DNA of 64,000 nt from Valencia hispanica. Lineage: Eukaryota; Chordata; Actinopteri; Cyprinodontiformes; Valenciidae. The stretch's first letter is position 1, and each line of letters opens with the position of its first letter. A program made the position numbers and the translations under genes. Location of the stretch: assembly GCA_963556495.2 (NCBI GenBank), contig OY747705.1, forward strand, positions 24,966,501-25,030,500. The letters run 5' to 3'. Of the stretch, positions 1 to 14,472 are shown piece after piece. The notes under the pieces are model-generated. The model searched no databases and was not told the DNA's origin. It saw only the letters and a list, made by a program, of their open reading frames with translations.

Positions 1-61
1 ACACTCAGACAGAACTGCAGCATACCATGACTAAAATGGAACCAACTGTTTAACGTGCAAT

Positions 62-1262
62 CTCATGTCTTGTCCACATGTAGCCGGGTAGCTCACAAAA
101 CGAAGATGTTGCTCTACGATTTGGCCCGTCATCCACACGTCAACCCAGATTTACAGCACCGAAAACAAATCTTTCTAAAGACTCCGTCCAGAGTGTAGAT
201 TTGCAGTTTTTCCGTTTTAAGCGTTTGCATGTGGACAGAATAACCGGAGCTTTAGGCTCCACAATGTCACTTTCCGCGAAAAACTTGCTCCGATGTCACT
301 TGTTTGACCTGTTTTTACACTCACAAACAGCATGGATGCCCTCAGAGATGTGTCAGAGATGTGTCAGCGATTATCCAAGCGCTTTTTTCTTGCTTGTTTT
401 TACAAGCTCAATTACCTACCTAAAAGTCTTAAAACATCATAGTCCATAACGAACATAAAGTCAGACATAGATTTCGATCCTGTTTGGGCCATTTAGAGCC
501 TCCACATTTGATCAAACTCCTCCTGGAGATTTTGACAGATTGGGTTGTAAATTGGTTAAGAGGGCCTTCAGGCATGGAGGATCTAAAGTTAACAAAATCC
601 TGACTTTTTGAGCCAGGCCTCAAACTTTGACTAAACACCAAAAATGGTCAAATGCAGACATCACTTAAATACCATGTCAGGACAGGAAGTGTAATGTTTT
701 GCTTTGAAAGTTCCATACTTTACACCCCTGACCTAATCAACACCAATTTGTGTCTAGTGACAGGAGACGAGTTTGGGTAACTTGTTGTCCAGTACTGAGT
801 TTTCAAAGAAGGTAGGAATTTGGCAGCATGGTGAAACCAGGCGTCACGTTGTGACCACACGTTTGCCTTTAATTTCTACATGCATCATCTGATCAGCCCC
901 AAATTGAACATGAGGGACATTAGTCGAACCTCTAACAGATATTTATGCAAATATTTGATGGGCATAGCCTAATTCCTCCACAGTGCCCTCAACAATCGTT
1001 AAAACAATCATTCACAAGCCATGTTTAAACCCCATATGAAATTTGGTACACATGTAACTTCACAACACCTGCAAAAACGTATCTTCCAACCTCACAGAAA
1101 GTAAGCGATTTTGTTTCTTATCAACTTTTTTCATGCAGAACTGATCTACAGTCTGAGTGGAAGTGTTGAGGTCGGCGGTGTGTGGGCCCCACAGTCGCAG
1201 TACCGACCGGAGGGGAGTTGAGCTGCAAGGGCCATTCGAGGCTGTTTGCAGCTTTAATTCTG
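62..1262 (-). repeat. Probable old dispersed repeat, class unresolved
   Basis: Read on the minus strand, the block begins with a segment ending in 'AAAGCTGCAAACAG'. That resembles a motif I recall as recurring in many fish intergenic regions. There is no credible long open frame, terminal repeat or target duplication. The assignment rests on general resemblance only; the ends are approximate and the superfamily is unknown. Confidence 0.3.
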
Positions 1263-1734
1263 TTTTTTTCATTACCTCCAGTAACTCCGTAATTGTAAAA
1301 TAATGCCCCTGTCTATTTGGTTGTTTAACAAAAATAATTCTTCCTGTTTTCAGATAAATTAAACACCGTTATTGGACTAAAATGTTGATGAGCCTGTCTG
1401 TGCTGTAAACAAATGAAAAGAAAATTTCATAAATACGATTCGGGGATGTTTTCTTTGTCATCAATGGGAATTGTGAAACTGCAAACCAAACCTTTTGCTT
1501 TTGAGGGAACGGAGCAGGCAGTAGCATAATCACCAACCAAGCCAACAGCAGCCACAGACTTCTGGATCATAACACTCTAGAGTAAACTGACAACATTTGT
1601 GATGCAATCTGCTGTCATGGGTTTAATTCTGTTTTTAAGTACACTGGATGCCCACGGTTCATTATTTAAGATATATTTGTCTTTTATTGACTTATTTATG
1701 AATTTTTCCATAGAGCATATTTGAAATAGCATGT

Positions 1735-2010
1735 GTTATTACCAAAGGGCAAACTCTGCTGGCAAAATGTGACAAAACTTGCAGTTCCATCCTCATCCAC
1801 TAGGGGCTGGCTCCAAAAAGGAGAAAGTTCCCATTGACTCCCATGTGGAAAAAACGCCAACTTCACAGCAGAAAAAAACATGTTTACCACCCGGTAAAAA
1901 AAAAAAAAAAAAAACACATTTGAGTTTTACCAGGACAAGTTTACCGTCATGACTACTCTGAGGGGGATGATTTTTATTTTTTTTACAGCTCATCTGTTTA
2001 GAGATAATTT
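1735..2010 (+). repeat. Dispersed teleost repeat with internal A19 tract
   Basis: The motifs 'GGCTCCAAAAAGGAGAAAG', 'CCCATTGACTCCCATGTGG' and 'CAGCTCATCTGTTTA' occur in this order. The arrangement matches a repeat I recall as common in fish intergenic DNA. An uninterrupted run of about 19 A lies near 1896-1914. No terminal repeats or coding remains are visible, so the class is left open. Confidence 0.4.
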
Positions 2011-4257
2011 AAGCTTGAAATCATGAATGATAAGGGTAAGGGATAAAGATTAATAAAGATTAATATCAATGTGACCTGACAAGTCACTCTGAAAATCTGG
2101 TTCTTTGCGCATCTTTAGTTATTTGGCAATGGAAGAAGGTAGCCATGAAAATTAGGAGCAGCTTAACATTGTCCAAGATAACCGAGCGTCACAGTAGGCT
2201 CAGCATTGTAGGCGAACACAATTTCAAAATTACATGTAATAGCATAATGCATATAAATATCAAAGTAGAGGAAAAATAGGTCTGATCACAAGGATTTGAA
2301 TTCAATTGATTAGCCTCTCACCAACAATTAAGCAGGTATGTGAAAGTCTATGTGACAGATACAAGATATTCATTTTTAAACTACATTTGACAGAAATATC
2401 AAACATAAAACTTTTATTTGGATTTTAAAAAAGGCCTTAATGAAACCTTTGTACATTTTAGTCACTGGTTTTCTTTCATTTAGACAGTGCTCCTCCAACT
2501 GCTCCACTCTTTACTGTTTTTAACCACACCAAAGAGGAAAGACAGCCTGTTTCTGATAAAAACAGCTGGAAAAATTGCCTTTCCTTAAAACTTCAAACAA
2601 AACTACCAGTGTTCCTGACAGGTAGCAAATGAGCTTCTTACTCTGAGCTTCTAACTCTGCAGCATCAAACCAAAACTAGAGAGCTCGAACCACAATTCCA
2701 CTTTAGAGCTTTTCCAGTGTAGTTCAGAACAAAGCAAGCAACAAACATGACTCAGAACAATGTCAGAGTTGCATTTTTTTATAGCTGAAAAATGAACATT
2801 TGGTTGAAGTTGCGATGTTTATTTACTGCCAGCACCAGAAGCAGTGAAGCAAAAAGAAAAGAGTTAAACTAAATGCAAGACAGTAGTCACTGAAGGTCCA
2901 ATACATGAAGCCAGAAATAAAGTTACATAGAGTGTGCAGGTCTATTAAAAGGATAAAAGATGTCTATAATAGCTTCCAAATGCAGTGAGACAACCACCGC
3001 TCGCAAACACTATAAGAAAAAAGCCTCCTGCAATTTGTATTTATAAGGTGACATGTAAAACCACTTCGAAATGTCTTCCAAGTAATTTCTTAACTCACCA
3101 TTCCACTACACAATAAAAAAAAACAGGAAAAACTCGTCAAACAATGCGCATCTCTACTAGGAAACACTTTTATAATTCAAAATCAACCGGCAGATGTATT
3201 GAGAGTTGCCCATCAAAAATAAGTTGTGTACAGCTTCTTAAAATGTTATTGATGAATCTCCAAACACATCCAACTCAAAATGAAACAGATACTGACAAAT
3301 ATGAGTGTTTTTTCCCCCATTTAAGATATGATAGTGTTACAACAACTTTTATATAATTCTGCATTTTCTGATGCATTACATACTTTGTCAAGGGTAATGT
3401 ACCTCAACACAAAAATACAGCTTTGTAATGTCTGTTACAGGCCAGATAACTAGTTTCACGGTATATTGACACTTTACCAAAAACCAGAGATCTAACTGGC
3501 GCTCCCCACATCGCGCATGCATCTGTTGGCTAGGGTGTTTCATTAGAACACCTGTTAGCTACCCAAGTCCGTCATCCACAGAAAACGCTACAGAAAGTCA
3601 GGCCTTTACTTCAGCGCTATTTATTGATAAAACTCGAAGTTGCCTGCCTGTTAATGTTGCAAAGTTTAATACGTTCACAGCTGAATTGATTGTGAACTTT
3701 ATGCAGCACGTCCATGAGTTATTGCTAGCTCAGCAAAGTGAGCTCAGGTAGCATTAGCATTGGCTGACTGTTCTGTGAAAGCGTCAGAGCTCCTTTCCTC
3801 AAACAACTAGATACACCATGCAGCCTATTGGTGAACATGACAGCTGCTGAAAATCTTACTTTTTCCCCTCCAGTTCAGGCGACGTTATTCTAAATAACTT
3901 TGTAACAACAACACAGTGATTAACTGGAAGAAAGCGCCATCAATACCTTATTAGCCATCTTCAAGTTTTAGCAGGAATGAATTGGTTATATATGATTTTT
4001 ATTTCCTTTTCTTTATAGAGTAACTAATATCCACAGACTACGTCGTTTCATTTTTTTCCCTATCCAGCATACGCAGCACAAATAACCCAGTTATGAGCTA
4101 AATTTGACCATAATAAAAAATAAAAAATGAGATACATTTCTATTTATGGAAGGAGAATCAAAAAATTAAAAGGCTATATGAATGTTTGTGCAAATAGTAA
4201 CAATGATGCACTATTGTTTAAAGTATTGTCCTTGTTTTGTGAATACAACTTCTCCAT

Positions 4258-4293
4258 TGTGTAGATTTATGCATTTATGCATAAATCTACACA
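4258..4293. repeat. 36-bp near-perfect palindrome
   Basis: Two perfectly complementary 17-nt arms (left arm beginning TGTGTAGATTTATGC) are separated by only TT. The sequence could extrude as a hairpin or be the core of a foldback element. It lies in gna11 intron 1, and no target duplication was seen around it. Confidence 0.8.
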
Positions 4294-4946
4294 TATTTAA
4301 GAATGTGTGAATGTGGCCCTGATGTAAAAACACAGTGTTTGAATATGACCAATAAAGAGCTATACAGGTTGAGTCCGCATGTATAGAGGTGTGTTCAGAC
4401 TGGTAAATTACACCCTCCCCCTGAGAGGGAAATATATGGCAAATGTACATTTGCACAAACAGAAGAAAGGTAGGATGGGTACACATTTTGCCATCTGAAA
4501 GGTTTTGTTTAAAAATCTAAGAGGTTTGGAAACCCGCCACAAGTCTTTCAGAAAAGCAAAGGACAAACAAAATCAAATCAACTTTAGTTTTCCTTTAGTG
4601 AAAAGTGAAAATGAAAACAGAAGCAGCGTTGCATTAACTATAACGGTGAATTATTAGTGGTACCGTTTCAGGTAATTTGACTAAGAAGAGGTTGAAAAAA
4701 ATGACAACATACTTCCAAAGCATTATCAAGTTTCAACATTATTTTGAAAACACTGATGAATATTAACTCATTCAATAACTAAACGGTTCAAGGTAGGGAC
4801 ACTACATCACATGAATAAATACAACTGTGAAGGACAAAAAACAGAGAACCATTTCTTATTCTGAGTTGCTATGTTCGCTAGTGTTGAATGTTGACTCAGC
4901 TATGAAAGCGAACATCCTTACAAGCAGGAAGTGTGTATTCAGTCAC

Positions 4947-5088
4947 CTGTAAACGCAAACCAAAGAGATTTAGGTATCCTTTAACATGATCCTGAACCTT
5001 TGCCAGTTCTTCAGAGATGCAGATCGGCATCCTGGGCAAAACTAGTGCTTCAGTGTGACCACCAGCTTTCAACAGCACAATTACACCA
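4947..5088 (-). other. Exon-like open segment in gna11 intron 1 (weak)
   Basis: On the minus strand an AG acceptor after a short pyrimidine stretch (GTGCACAG, at 5089-5090) and a GT donor (ACAG|GTGACT, at 4946) bracket 142 nt that are open in a frame containing 'CISEELAKVQDHVKGYL'. I recognise no protein family. The polypyrimidine tract is poor, and an open run this short is expected by chance. Confidence 0.12.
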
Positions 5089-6265
5089 CTGTGCACAAAG
5101 GTTTTATTACTCCAGTTTCAATTTAGAAATTAGCCAACTCAGTGCAGCAGTTATTTCCCAAAGTAGACCACCTGAACGAATGCCTTACCTAGGCCAGACA
5201 CCCAGAGAGAGCTTCCTCCTTTGTAGCAGACTTAATTAGAAACCAACTCTCGCTGGGTTTTTGGACTTTTCTTTTTATTTATAGAAACATAAATCCAAGG
5301 TAATGTTGAAAGTGGATGATAAAATATAGACTCGTCAACAGATAATTACAAGAATGTTGTAATTAATGCTTCTGTTGCTGTTTTTAGGTTTATAAGAACT
5401 TGCGTATTGGAAATTTAGAAGGAAAAGAAAACAAAAAGCTATGGCATGTTTTGTTTTTACAACTTATGATGATATTCTAAGGCAAACCTAAGAAGTTAGT
5501 GGGAAATACTGTAAATAAATTAAAACTACATTGTGTAAGAACTTCTCCCATCTAACGGTGAAACAACCAACTGAATATTATATTCTATCCTTCTGTCTTT
5601 CCTATTTTGAAGAGTAGCTAAAAGTTTAGCCAAAATGATTAAATTACCCCATGAGGTGCCTCTCTGCCAATTAAAAAAGCTCATAGAAACTCGAGTCAAC
5701 TCAAAGTAAGTAGTTAATCTTTAAAAAAGGCTACGTTTATTTACATCTTAAAGACATTTTTTTAAGTTATCAGCATGTGTTGCTCTGGCAATTTTGTTGA
5801 AAACTAGGCTATTCCTTAATGTTGTTGTTTTTCTCACTGCATAACTGTACTCAAACTGAAAGGATGGGTTTTTCTAAAGTTTTCAATGTGCGTTTTTTAT
5901 TCAATAAAAGGTTATGTGTATATTAAGATTTATTTTATTTTTTGCTCATCTTTATAAAAAAGGAGAGCAAATCACTGAGGAGGATTCCGAGTATTTGCGC
6001 TTATTTTATACTCCCGAGTTTAGTTCTCGTTTCCACTCTTGTCCTGCAGGAACCACTCTCTGAACCGCGTGTGATTTGAGATTTTTGCATATCACATCTC
6101 AAACAAATCCTGCGGTGGCCTGAGTAATGTGGCTTGAGCAATTGTGGTTCCAGCGTTTTGCATGTGCATCCTGCACCGTACAATCACCTCGAACAGTTTG
6201 GCTTCGAGTGAACCGGGGTCAAATTGAGCAACTTTCACAATGTTTAAAAACCAGTCGGGCGATCA

Positions 6266-7570
<1,305 letters not shown>

Positions 7571-9734
7571 AGAGGAAGTGGTGCTTTTATTCTGGAGGCG
7601 TGTCGAGGAAAGAGTTTGTGGGTATTTGATTTGACAGGCAACGCCCATCTTCTGTCAAACATCAGAAAATCGAGTTTTACTCCTTCTCAGTATGGACAGC
7701 AGTCTTTATTTACCACATGCTCTGTTTGGGTGACTTCGCTAAACACTTCAATTATTATAACGATTGAGATCAGAGTCAATTTAAATTCAAAATACTACAT
7801 TTATCCTACTGGGAAAGTTGTCGTAACATATATATAATCAAAGTATCTTCAAAGAGTCATTATGGATGGTGATGCTGTGGGCAGGAAGCATCTCCGGTAA
7901 GGTCAGTCCGCAACAAATCTGAAGGGGCCTCTGACTGAAGGCTGTTGCTGTGTGACAGTCTCATGACTGTTATGACGGCTCTATTCCGGGGAGCAGAGAC
8001 GATAGTAACTTGACATAACACATGACAGCATCAGTTGTTGGGAAGCACTGTTAATCCACCTCATTTGCTTTTGACACTCCGCTTTAAATCTCTGTTTGGT
8101 CATATGGTTAAAAGCCTGGCAGAGAGACGGAGTCGGGGATATGGTCCTTGCCTATTATGATCGATAGAAGAGATGGTTTGACCTTCCTCCTTCTCTCTCT
8201 TTGTTCTTTGTTCCTGCTCTGAATCTATGAAGCCTCTTTTCCAACTCCCCTGGGATTTGCAGTCATAGTTCAGGCATTATTTGAGTTTCTGAGTTGCTAC
8301 TCGGCTGCTTCCAGTTGTAAAAACAATACCTTGTTGCCACGGTTACGCATCATAAGAACCGTCTGAAAGTAAAAATAACAGCAAAAACTGTTCCAGCTGC
8401 ACATCATCCAAAACTAGAGAGAATAATTGTCAAAACAAATCTACAAACACAACAAATTAGAGCCAACATAACACGCTGCATCCTTGAGCAGCACAGTTCT
8501 AGTAGGAAACTCAATTTCACTTTTGCAGTGAAATTTATCCTTAAATTGGTGGATAACTAGATGAAAAAATAACTACAAAGTTTTGGATGACTGTTCAGCT
8601 TATTCCTAACAGTGTTGATGTAGAATTGATTGCGTTTTCAGCTTCAGGTCTCCAGAGGGCGCTAATAACACATTGAACAGAAACACAGCCTGTCACATTT
8701 TTGTCGCTGTTATCAGAAAATGCGACCAAAATAGAGGATAAAGTATTTGGGCCTGATTTTTTTCGTGTGGTGTTCTTAACATACATTTTATATGAAAAAT
8801 TATATGCCACTGACATAAGAAGTGGGGGTAATTACAGACTATACAATTTTCTAATAGCTGTTTAAAAAAAAAAAAAAAAAAAGGGTAACATTTTCTGATG
8901 TTCTGGGTCAATAATATTTTTTATACTTCCAAATTTCCAACATAATGTCTTAAAAACTTTTAATTAAGCTTTAGCTATCCAGGTATGTGACCATTTGTAT
9001 TTTAGTCCAGTTTCTTAACAACACCCTCTGGAGTCACACAACTGATATTTAAAAAATCTGGTGTAACACCAGTAAGATAGCAGGAATTACAGGAAAGATG
9101 TGTGGTTTCGTGACTAATCGCATGTAGTGAGCTGTAATTTTGAAGTAACTGCGTCACAGTTTAGCTAAAAAAAATTAAATATATATATATTTTTTTGTCC
9201 ATTTATTTATTTATTAATTGTCCATTTTTACAATCATATGTTTACAGTGACGTCCTAGCTTCACAGGGGCATGAGGTAAGCACGCACTAAAAGTGAAACA
9301 GGATTATTTCTGTTGAATATTTTTATTCGGGTTACCAACAGAAAAGGATTCAGGTTTAATTTAAATCTAAATCTGAAGCAATGACTGGAAAGCCTACATG
9401 TGTGTTCCTCTGCCTTGCTCAACAAAAAGTCCACAGAAGAAAAAGCTGTCTCCCACCAATGAAGAAATATTGGTTTATGAAAACAGTTAACAGTACGGCT
9501 GAAAGTTGATCAGGTAGGAGTTTAAGTTTAAGAAATTACTGGTATTGTAGTTATGTTCTATGATTAATAACTCAGCCTCATCCCAGTCAGTCATTCTATC
9601 TTCAACCACATTCACAACCTACAAGAGAAAATATCTTCTTAAAAAAATAGCCAGAAACAAAACCTGGACCTCATAAAATAGTAGCTAGTAGAGAGCCATT
9701 GTTGAAAGAAAGCCAAGAGAGGTTCAGCTTGCTG
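7571..9734. other. Intergenic, nothing recognised
   Basis: AT-rich sequence between the gna11 5' region and a Tc1 relic. Only an A-tract (about 8864-8882) and short AT runs near 9175-9220 stand out. The short open frames look random. Confidence 0.5.
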
Positions 9735-10400
9735 TTTGCAATAATCCGTGCAAGGGACACTGCAAAGATGTGGAAGGTGTGGTGGAGACCAAAACAGAAG
9801 TTTTTGTCCCACATGAAAACACTACATATGGGGGAAAATAAATTCTATACATCACTCTGAACTCTCCATCTCAACGAAGACACATTTTGGTGGCAACATG
9901 ATGTGGGTGTCCTTTTTTCAGCAGAGACGGGTAAGCTGGTCGGAGTAGATGGGAAGATGGGCAGAACTAAATACAACGCCATGCTTGAAGAAAAACCTGT
10001 TAGAGGTTGCAAAAGACTTGGGACTGGGGCAAAGGTTCACCTTTCAGCAGGAAAATTACTCTAAACATACAGCTCTAGAACAGTGAAATGGGTAGGATCA
10101 AACCATTCTGATATATTTGAATGGTCCAGTCAAAGTCGAAACCTGAATTTAATCAAGGATCTGTGGTAAGACTTGAAAACTGATAGCCATCAAACCTGAG
10201 CTTGAACTATTCTGCAAAGAAGAATGGGTGAAAATGTTTCTCTCAAGATGTGCAAAGATGGTTGAAACTTACCTCAAAGGACATGAAGCTGTAATTGGAG
10301 TAAAAGGTTGGTCAACAACATGTGTGCCACACATTTTTGGATTTTTATTTGTAAAAAACAAGTTTAAACCATATTTACTTTTAATTCAACTTATGCAGTT
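9735..10400 (+). mobile_element. Decayed Tc1/mariner element
   Basis: Remnants in the order of a Tc1 transposase are visible on the plus strand: a segment reading HLSAGKLL (the position normally occupied by the D of the catalytic triad), then RNLNLIKDLW, corresponding to the conserved region normally reading PDLNPIENLW. Stops and frameshifts are frequent and no clear terminal repeats remain, so this is an old inactive copy. Confidence 0.6.
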
Positions 10401-10436
10401 GTAATGTGACAATATGTGAAAACATTAGAGAAAGAA

Positions 10437-10635
10437 GAACACTTTTCCAAGACATTCAATGCCTGCAATCATGAACAGACCTTGTCGAAAAAGCCAGTAA
10501 TCCAATAGGATCACTAAAACTTCCTGTTGTGAAGATTACAAGACATTTTAAAAAGAAAGTATCAAATACTCAGTTTAATCATCATGACTGTTTGTTCCTC
10601 AGACTTCATGCCTCAATTCTGCCTAGTCTGTAAGA
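10437..10635 (+). repeat. Left copy of 199-bp direct duplication flanking the L2 insertion
   Basis: The 199 bases from GAACACTTTTCCAAG to AGTCTGTAAGA match 14473-14671 with no gap and two visible substitutions (ACTTCC versus ACGTCC, and TTTAATC versus TTTATTC). The pair brackets the L2 element exactly, as a target duplication would. Confidence 0.92.
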
Positions 10636-13600
10636 CTATTAGTCCTCCAAAACACTGACAACCCAGGGTCCAGACCAGGAAGCAGAGTCGTAGTTTAACC
10701 CACCTCTCTGCTGCTTCTGTACTGTTACCCCCCCCCCCCATTACTCTGTAGAAACAGTGTCTTCCCCACGGCCAAAATTAAATGGATTAAAAGTTAAGCC
10801 AACAAAAGCAAATTATGGAAATCTCATAAAAATAAATACAACTTTGACTGAACAGAAAAATAAATCTATTAAATCTGGTTTATTAAACATAAGATCTCTC
10901 TCCTCAAAGACTTTCTTAGTAAATGACTTGATTTGTGATAATCTCATTGATTTGCTTTGTCTCACAGAAACCTGGTTGCAGCAGGAGGATTATGTCAGTA
11001 TAAATGAGTCAACTCCTTCCAGTCATTTACATTTTCACATTCCTAGAAATACTGGGCGAGGAGGAGGAGTTGCAACCATTTTTCGTTCTGATTTACTAAT
11101 TAGTCCCAGACCAATTGATAGCTACAGTTCTTTTGAACATCTAACCCTTAATTTTCCTCATCCAAGTTGCAAAACATTAAGACCATTTTTGTTTGTGGTT
11201 TTGTATCGTCCACCAGGCCCTTACTCTCAATTCTTGGATCAGATCTCACATTTTTTATCTGATTTAGTATTAAATACTGATAGGGTTATTATAGTGGGTG
11301 ACTTCAATATTCATGTGGATACTGTAAGTGATAGCCTAAATGCAGCCTTTAGTGCTATTTTAGACTCAATTGGCTTTACTCAAAAAGTACAGGGATCGAC
11401 CCACTCGGGTAAACACACTTTGGACCTTGTACTGACATACGGCATTGAGTGTGAGGAAATGACAGTCCACCCACATAACCCGGTCCTGTCTGACCACTTC
11501 TTAATAACTTTTGAATTTACTTTAACTGACCATCTTAAATCTGAAAGAAAATGTCATTATAGTAGAGCTTTATCAGACAATGCTGTAACAATTTTTAAAG
11601 AATCTGTTCCATTCTTACTTTCCTTAGTGTCTCAGGGTAACACAGTGGATGGCAGCAATTCTATCTCTAACCCTTCAGAAATTGATGATCTGGTTCACAG
11701 CGTTACGTCCTCATTGCGTTTGGCATTAGATAGTGTAGCCCCCTTAAAAAAGAAAGTGGCTAGCCATAGGAGGCTGACTCCTTGGTTCAACGCAGAGTTG
11801 CATACTTTAAAGAAGAATACTAGGAAGTTGGAGAGAAAATGGCGCTCTACACACCTAGAGGATTCCTATTTAACCTGGAATAACAGTCTACTGCTGTATA
11901 AAAAGACCCTTCGACAAGCTAGAACAGCATATTTTTCATCATTAATAGAGGCGAATAAAAACAATCCTAGGTTTCTTTTTAGTACAGTTGCCAAACTTAT
12001 ACAGAGTCATAGCTCTGTTGAGCCAACTATTCCCCCAGCTCTTAGCAGTGATGATTTTATGGGATTCTTCATAAATAAAATTGATTCTATTAAAAATAAA
12101 ATCATTGGCATCCTCCCAAACATGATTACTTCTTCCTCAGTAAATGAGGCAGTATCGGAAAGAACTGTAGAACCTCAGTTGTGCTTAGGCTGTTTTGATT
12201 CAGTCGAGCTTTCGGAATTATCAAGAATATTAGCCTCATCTAAACCTTCAACTTGTATGTTGGACCCAATTCCAAACAAATTATTTAAAGAAGTTTTCCA
12301 TTTGGTTCCTGGCCCCATTTTGGATATGATGAATGTATCCTTAGTAAACGGATACGTACCACAAGAATTTAAAACAGCTGTAATTAAACCCTTACTCAAG
12401 AAACCTTCCCTTGATCAAGATGACTTATTGAATTACAGACCTATATCTAACCTTCCTTTCTTATCCAAAGTCCTTGAGAAAATTGTTGCTAATCAAGTCT
12501 GTGAGCATTTAAACAATAACGAGCTGTTTGAAGAGTTTCAGTCAGGTTTTAGAGCCCATCATAGCACTGAAACAGCACTGGTGAAGGTTACTAATGATAT
12601 TCTCATGGCCTCAGATAATGGACTTGTGTCTGTTCTGGTTTTGTTAGATCTCAGTGCTGCTTTTGACACAGTCGATCATAATATTCTCTTAGAAAGCCTT
12701 GAACATGTTGCAGGGATCAAAGGAACAGCACTAGGCTGGTTTAAATCATATTTGTCTGATAGATTCCAGTTTGTTCATCTAAATGAAAAATCTTCTTCAC
12801 TCTCAAGGGTTACTTGTGGAGTTCCACAGGGTTCTGTGCTTGGACCAATTCTGTTCACCATATATATGCTCCCAATTGGTAGAATCATTAGACAGCATGG
12901 GATAAATTTCCACAGCTATGCAGATGATACACAACTATATTTATCCATAAATCCTGATGAACCCAGTCAGTTAGGTAGATTACAGGCATGTCTGGAAGAC
13001 ATAAAAACATGGATGACCCTAAACTTTTTGCTTTTAAATTCTGACAAAACAGAAGTTGCTGTCTTTGGACCAGAAGTTCTTAAACAGAAACTGATTAGTC
13101 AATCACTTCATCTGGATGGCATTAAATTGGCCCCCAGTAATAACATAAAGAACCTCGGCGTTATTTTTGACCAAGACTTGACATTTAAATCCCAGATTAA
13201 ACAGGTTTCTAGGATTTCTTTCGTTCAACTTCGGAATATTGCTAAAATGAGAAACATCCTGTCCAGGAGTGATGCTGAGAAACTAGTCCATGCATTTGTT
13301 ACCTCAAGACTGGACTACTGTAATTCTTTACTATCAGGTCGTCCACAAAATGCCATTAAAAGCCTTCAGTTGATCCAAAATGCGGCAGCAAGAGTTCTGA
13401 TGAATATTAAAAAGAGAGATCACATTTCTCCTGTTTTAGCTTCCCTTCATTGGCTCCCTGTTAAATCCAGAATAGAATTTAAGATCCTTCTTCTTACATA
13501 CAAAGCCCTTAATAATCAAGCTCCATCATACATCAGAGATCTAATTGTTCCATATGTTCCTAACAGAGCATTTCGCTCTCAGACTGCAGGTTTACTTGTA

Positions 13601-14472
13601 ATTCCCAGGATTTCTAAAAGTAGAATGGGTGGCAGATCTTTTAGTTATCAGGCTCCTCTCCTGTGGAACCAGCTCCCAGCTTTAGTCCGTGAGGCAGACA
13701 CTCTGTTTACTTTTAAGGCCAGGCTTAAAACTTTCCTTTTTGATAAAGTTTATAGTTGGAGTGGCTAAGGTCATCCTGAGCTATCTCTGTAGTTATGCTG
13801 CTATAGGCTTAGACTGCTGGAGGACAGACTTACCAATTTTCTTCACTCTGCTACTTCCTTTTCTACTAATACTCTCCAGTTGTATTACAGTACATTCTGT
13901 TATCTCGACTGTTAACTTTGTTTTCTCTCAGTGTTTTTCTCTCCATAGAAGATATACCTGGTCTGGTATCCTGCTTGGCTGCAATGCCCTGTTGGACGGG
14001 GGGCATCGACTGGGATGATGCTCCCAGTAACTGAACATCCACTGTGTCCTGTTATCAACTTTTTACTTTCTGTAACATAGAAAGTTCTCTTATATCAGAT
14101 CTTCTGTTCCTTCTGTGTTTCTGCTCTGTTTTCTCAAACCCCCAGACGGTCGTGGCAGATGGCCGCTCCTACTGAGCCTGGTTCTGTTGGAGGTTTCTTC
14201 CTGTTAAAGGGGAGTTTTTCCTCTCCACCGTCGCTACATGCTTGCTCAGTATGAGGGATTGCTGAAGGATTTCTGTGGTTGGAAAGTCTGCATCAACGGG
14301 GCCCAACCTCACGCCAATGACTGACGCAATCTGCTGGGATTCCTTAAATAGGAAACTTTTTAACTGACTGGAATGTTTGTATAAATGTATTGAAATGACT
14401 TCTTGTTAAGTGCCTTGAGATGACATCTGTTGTGAATTGGCGCTATATAAATAAACTGAATTGAATTGAATT
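10636..14472 (+). mobile_element. L2-clade non-LTR retrotransposon (fish Maui-like), young
   Basis: The element comprises about 120 bp of leader with a C-run, one long endonuclease/reverse-transcriptase frame, and a 0.7-kb 3' UTR. The 3' end has features typical of fish L2 elements: TTGGAGGTTTCTTCCTGTTA, then GGCGCTATATAAATAAACTG, and a terminal GAATT-repeat tail. It is bounded on both sides by a 199-bp direct duplication about 99% identical. No first open frame is present, so it is either 5'-truncated or of a one-frame type. The intact frame and the near-identical flanks argue for recent insertion. Confidence 0.9.
10757..13768 (+). CDS. L2 LINE ORF2: endonuclease plus reverse transcriptase
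   Basis: This is the replication protein of a non-LTR element: an APE-type endonuclease nicks target DNA and the reverse transcriptase copies element RNA there. The endonuclease covers about residues 40-255. It has NIRS (44-47), ETW (71-73), a GRGGG motif, YRPPGPY, GDFN (181-184) and SDH (245-247), so the catalytic set is complete. The reverse transcriptase covers about 520-790, with a FQSGFR motif, [23 protein letters not shown] and YADD at 721-724. A conserved C-terminal region follows ([16 protein letters not shown]). The frame is uninterrupted for 1003 codons. The annotated start is GTG. The frame is open upstream to 10694, but no in-frame ATG occurs before residue 235, inside the endonuclease, so the natural start is unclear. 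Confidence 0.9.
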   Translation: MSSPRPKLNGLKVKPTKANYGNLIKINTTLTEQKNKSIKSGLLNIRSLSSKTFLVNDLICDNLIDLLCLTETWLQQEDYVSINESTPSSHLHFHIPRNTGRGGGVATIFRSDLLISPRPIDSYSSFEHLTLNFPHPSCKTLRPFLFVVLYRPPGPYSQFLDQISHFLSDLVLNTDRVIIVGDFNIHVDTVSDSLNAAFSAILDSIGFTQKVQGSTHSGKHTLDLVLTYGIECEEMTVHPHNPVLSDHFLITFEFTLTDHLKSERKCHYSRALSDNAVTIFKESVPFLLSLVSQGNTVDGSNSISNPSEIDDLVHSVTSSLRLALDSVAPLKKKVASHRRLTPWFNAELHTLKKNTRKLERKWRSTHLEDSYLTWNNSLLLYKKTLRQARTAYFSSLIEANKNNPRFLFSTVAKLIQSHSSVEPTIPPALSSDDFMGFFINKIDSIKNKIIGILPNMITSSSVNEAVSERTVEPQLCLGCFDSVELSELSRILASSKPSTCMLDPIPNKLFKEVFHLVPGPILDMMNVSLVNGYVPQEFKTAVIKPLLKKPSLDQDDLLNYRPISNLPFLSKVLEKIVANQVCEHLNNNELFEEFQSGFRAHHSTETALVKVTNDILMASDNGLVSVLVLLDLSAAFDTVDHNILLESLEHVAGIKGTALGWFKSYLSDRFQFVHLNEKSSSLSRVTCGVPQGSVLGPILFTIYMLPIGRIIRQHGINFHSYADDTQLYLSINPDEPSQLGRLQACLEDIKTWMTLNFLLLNSDKTEVAVFGPEVLKQKLISQSLHLDGIKLAPSNNIKNLGVIFDQDLTFKSQIKQVSRISFVQLRNIAKMRNILSRSDAEKLVHAFVTSRLDYCNSLLSGRPQNAIKSLQLIQNAAARVLMNIKKRDHISPVLASLHWLPVKSRIEFKILLLTYKALNNQAPSYIRDLIVPYVPNRAFRSQTAGLLVIPRISKSRMGGRSFSYQAPLLWNQLPALVREADTLFTFKARLKTFLFDKVYSWSG

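Noticed and set aside
10757..13768. Treating the 1003-codon frame as a host gene
   Set aside because: Endonuclease and RT motifs, the L2 3' tail and flanking duplication show that it is a retrotransposon.
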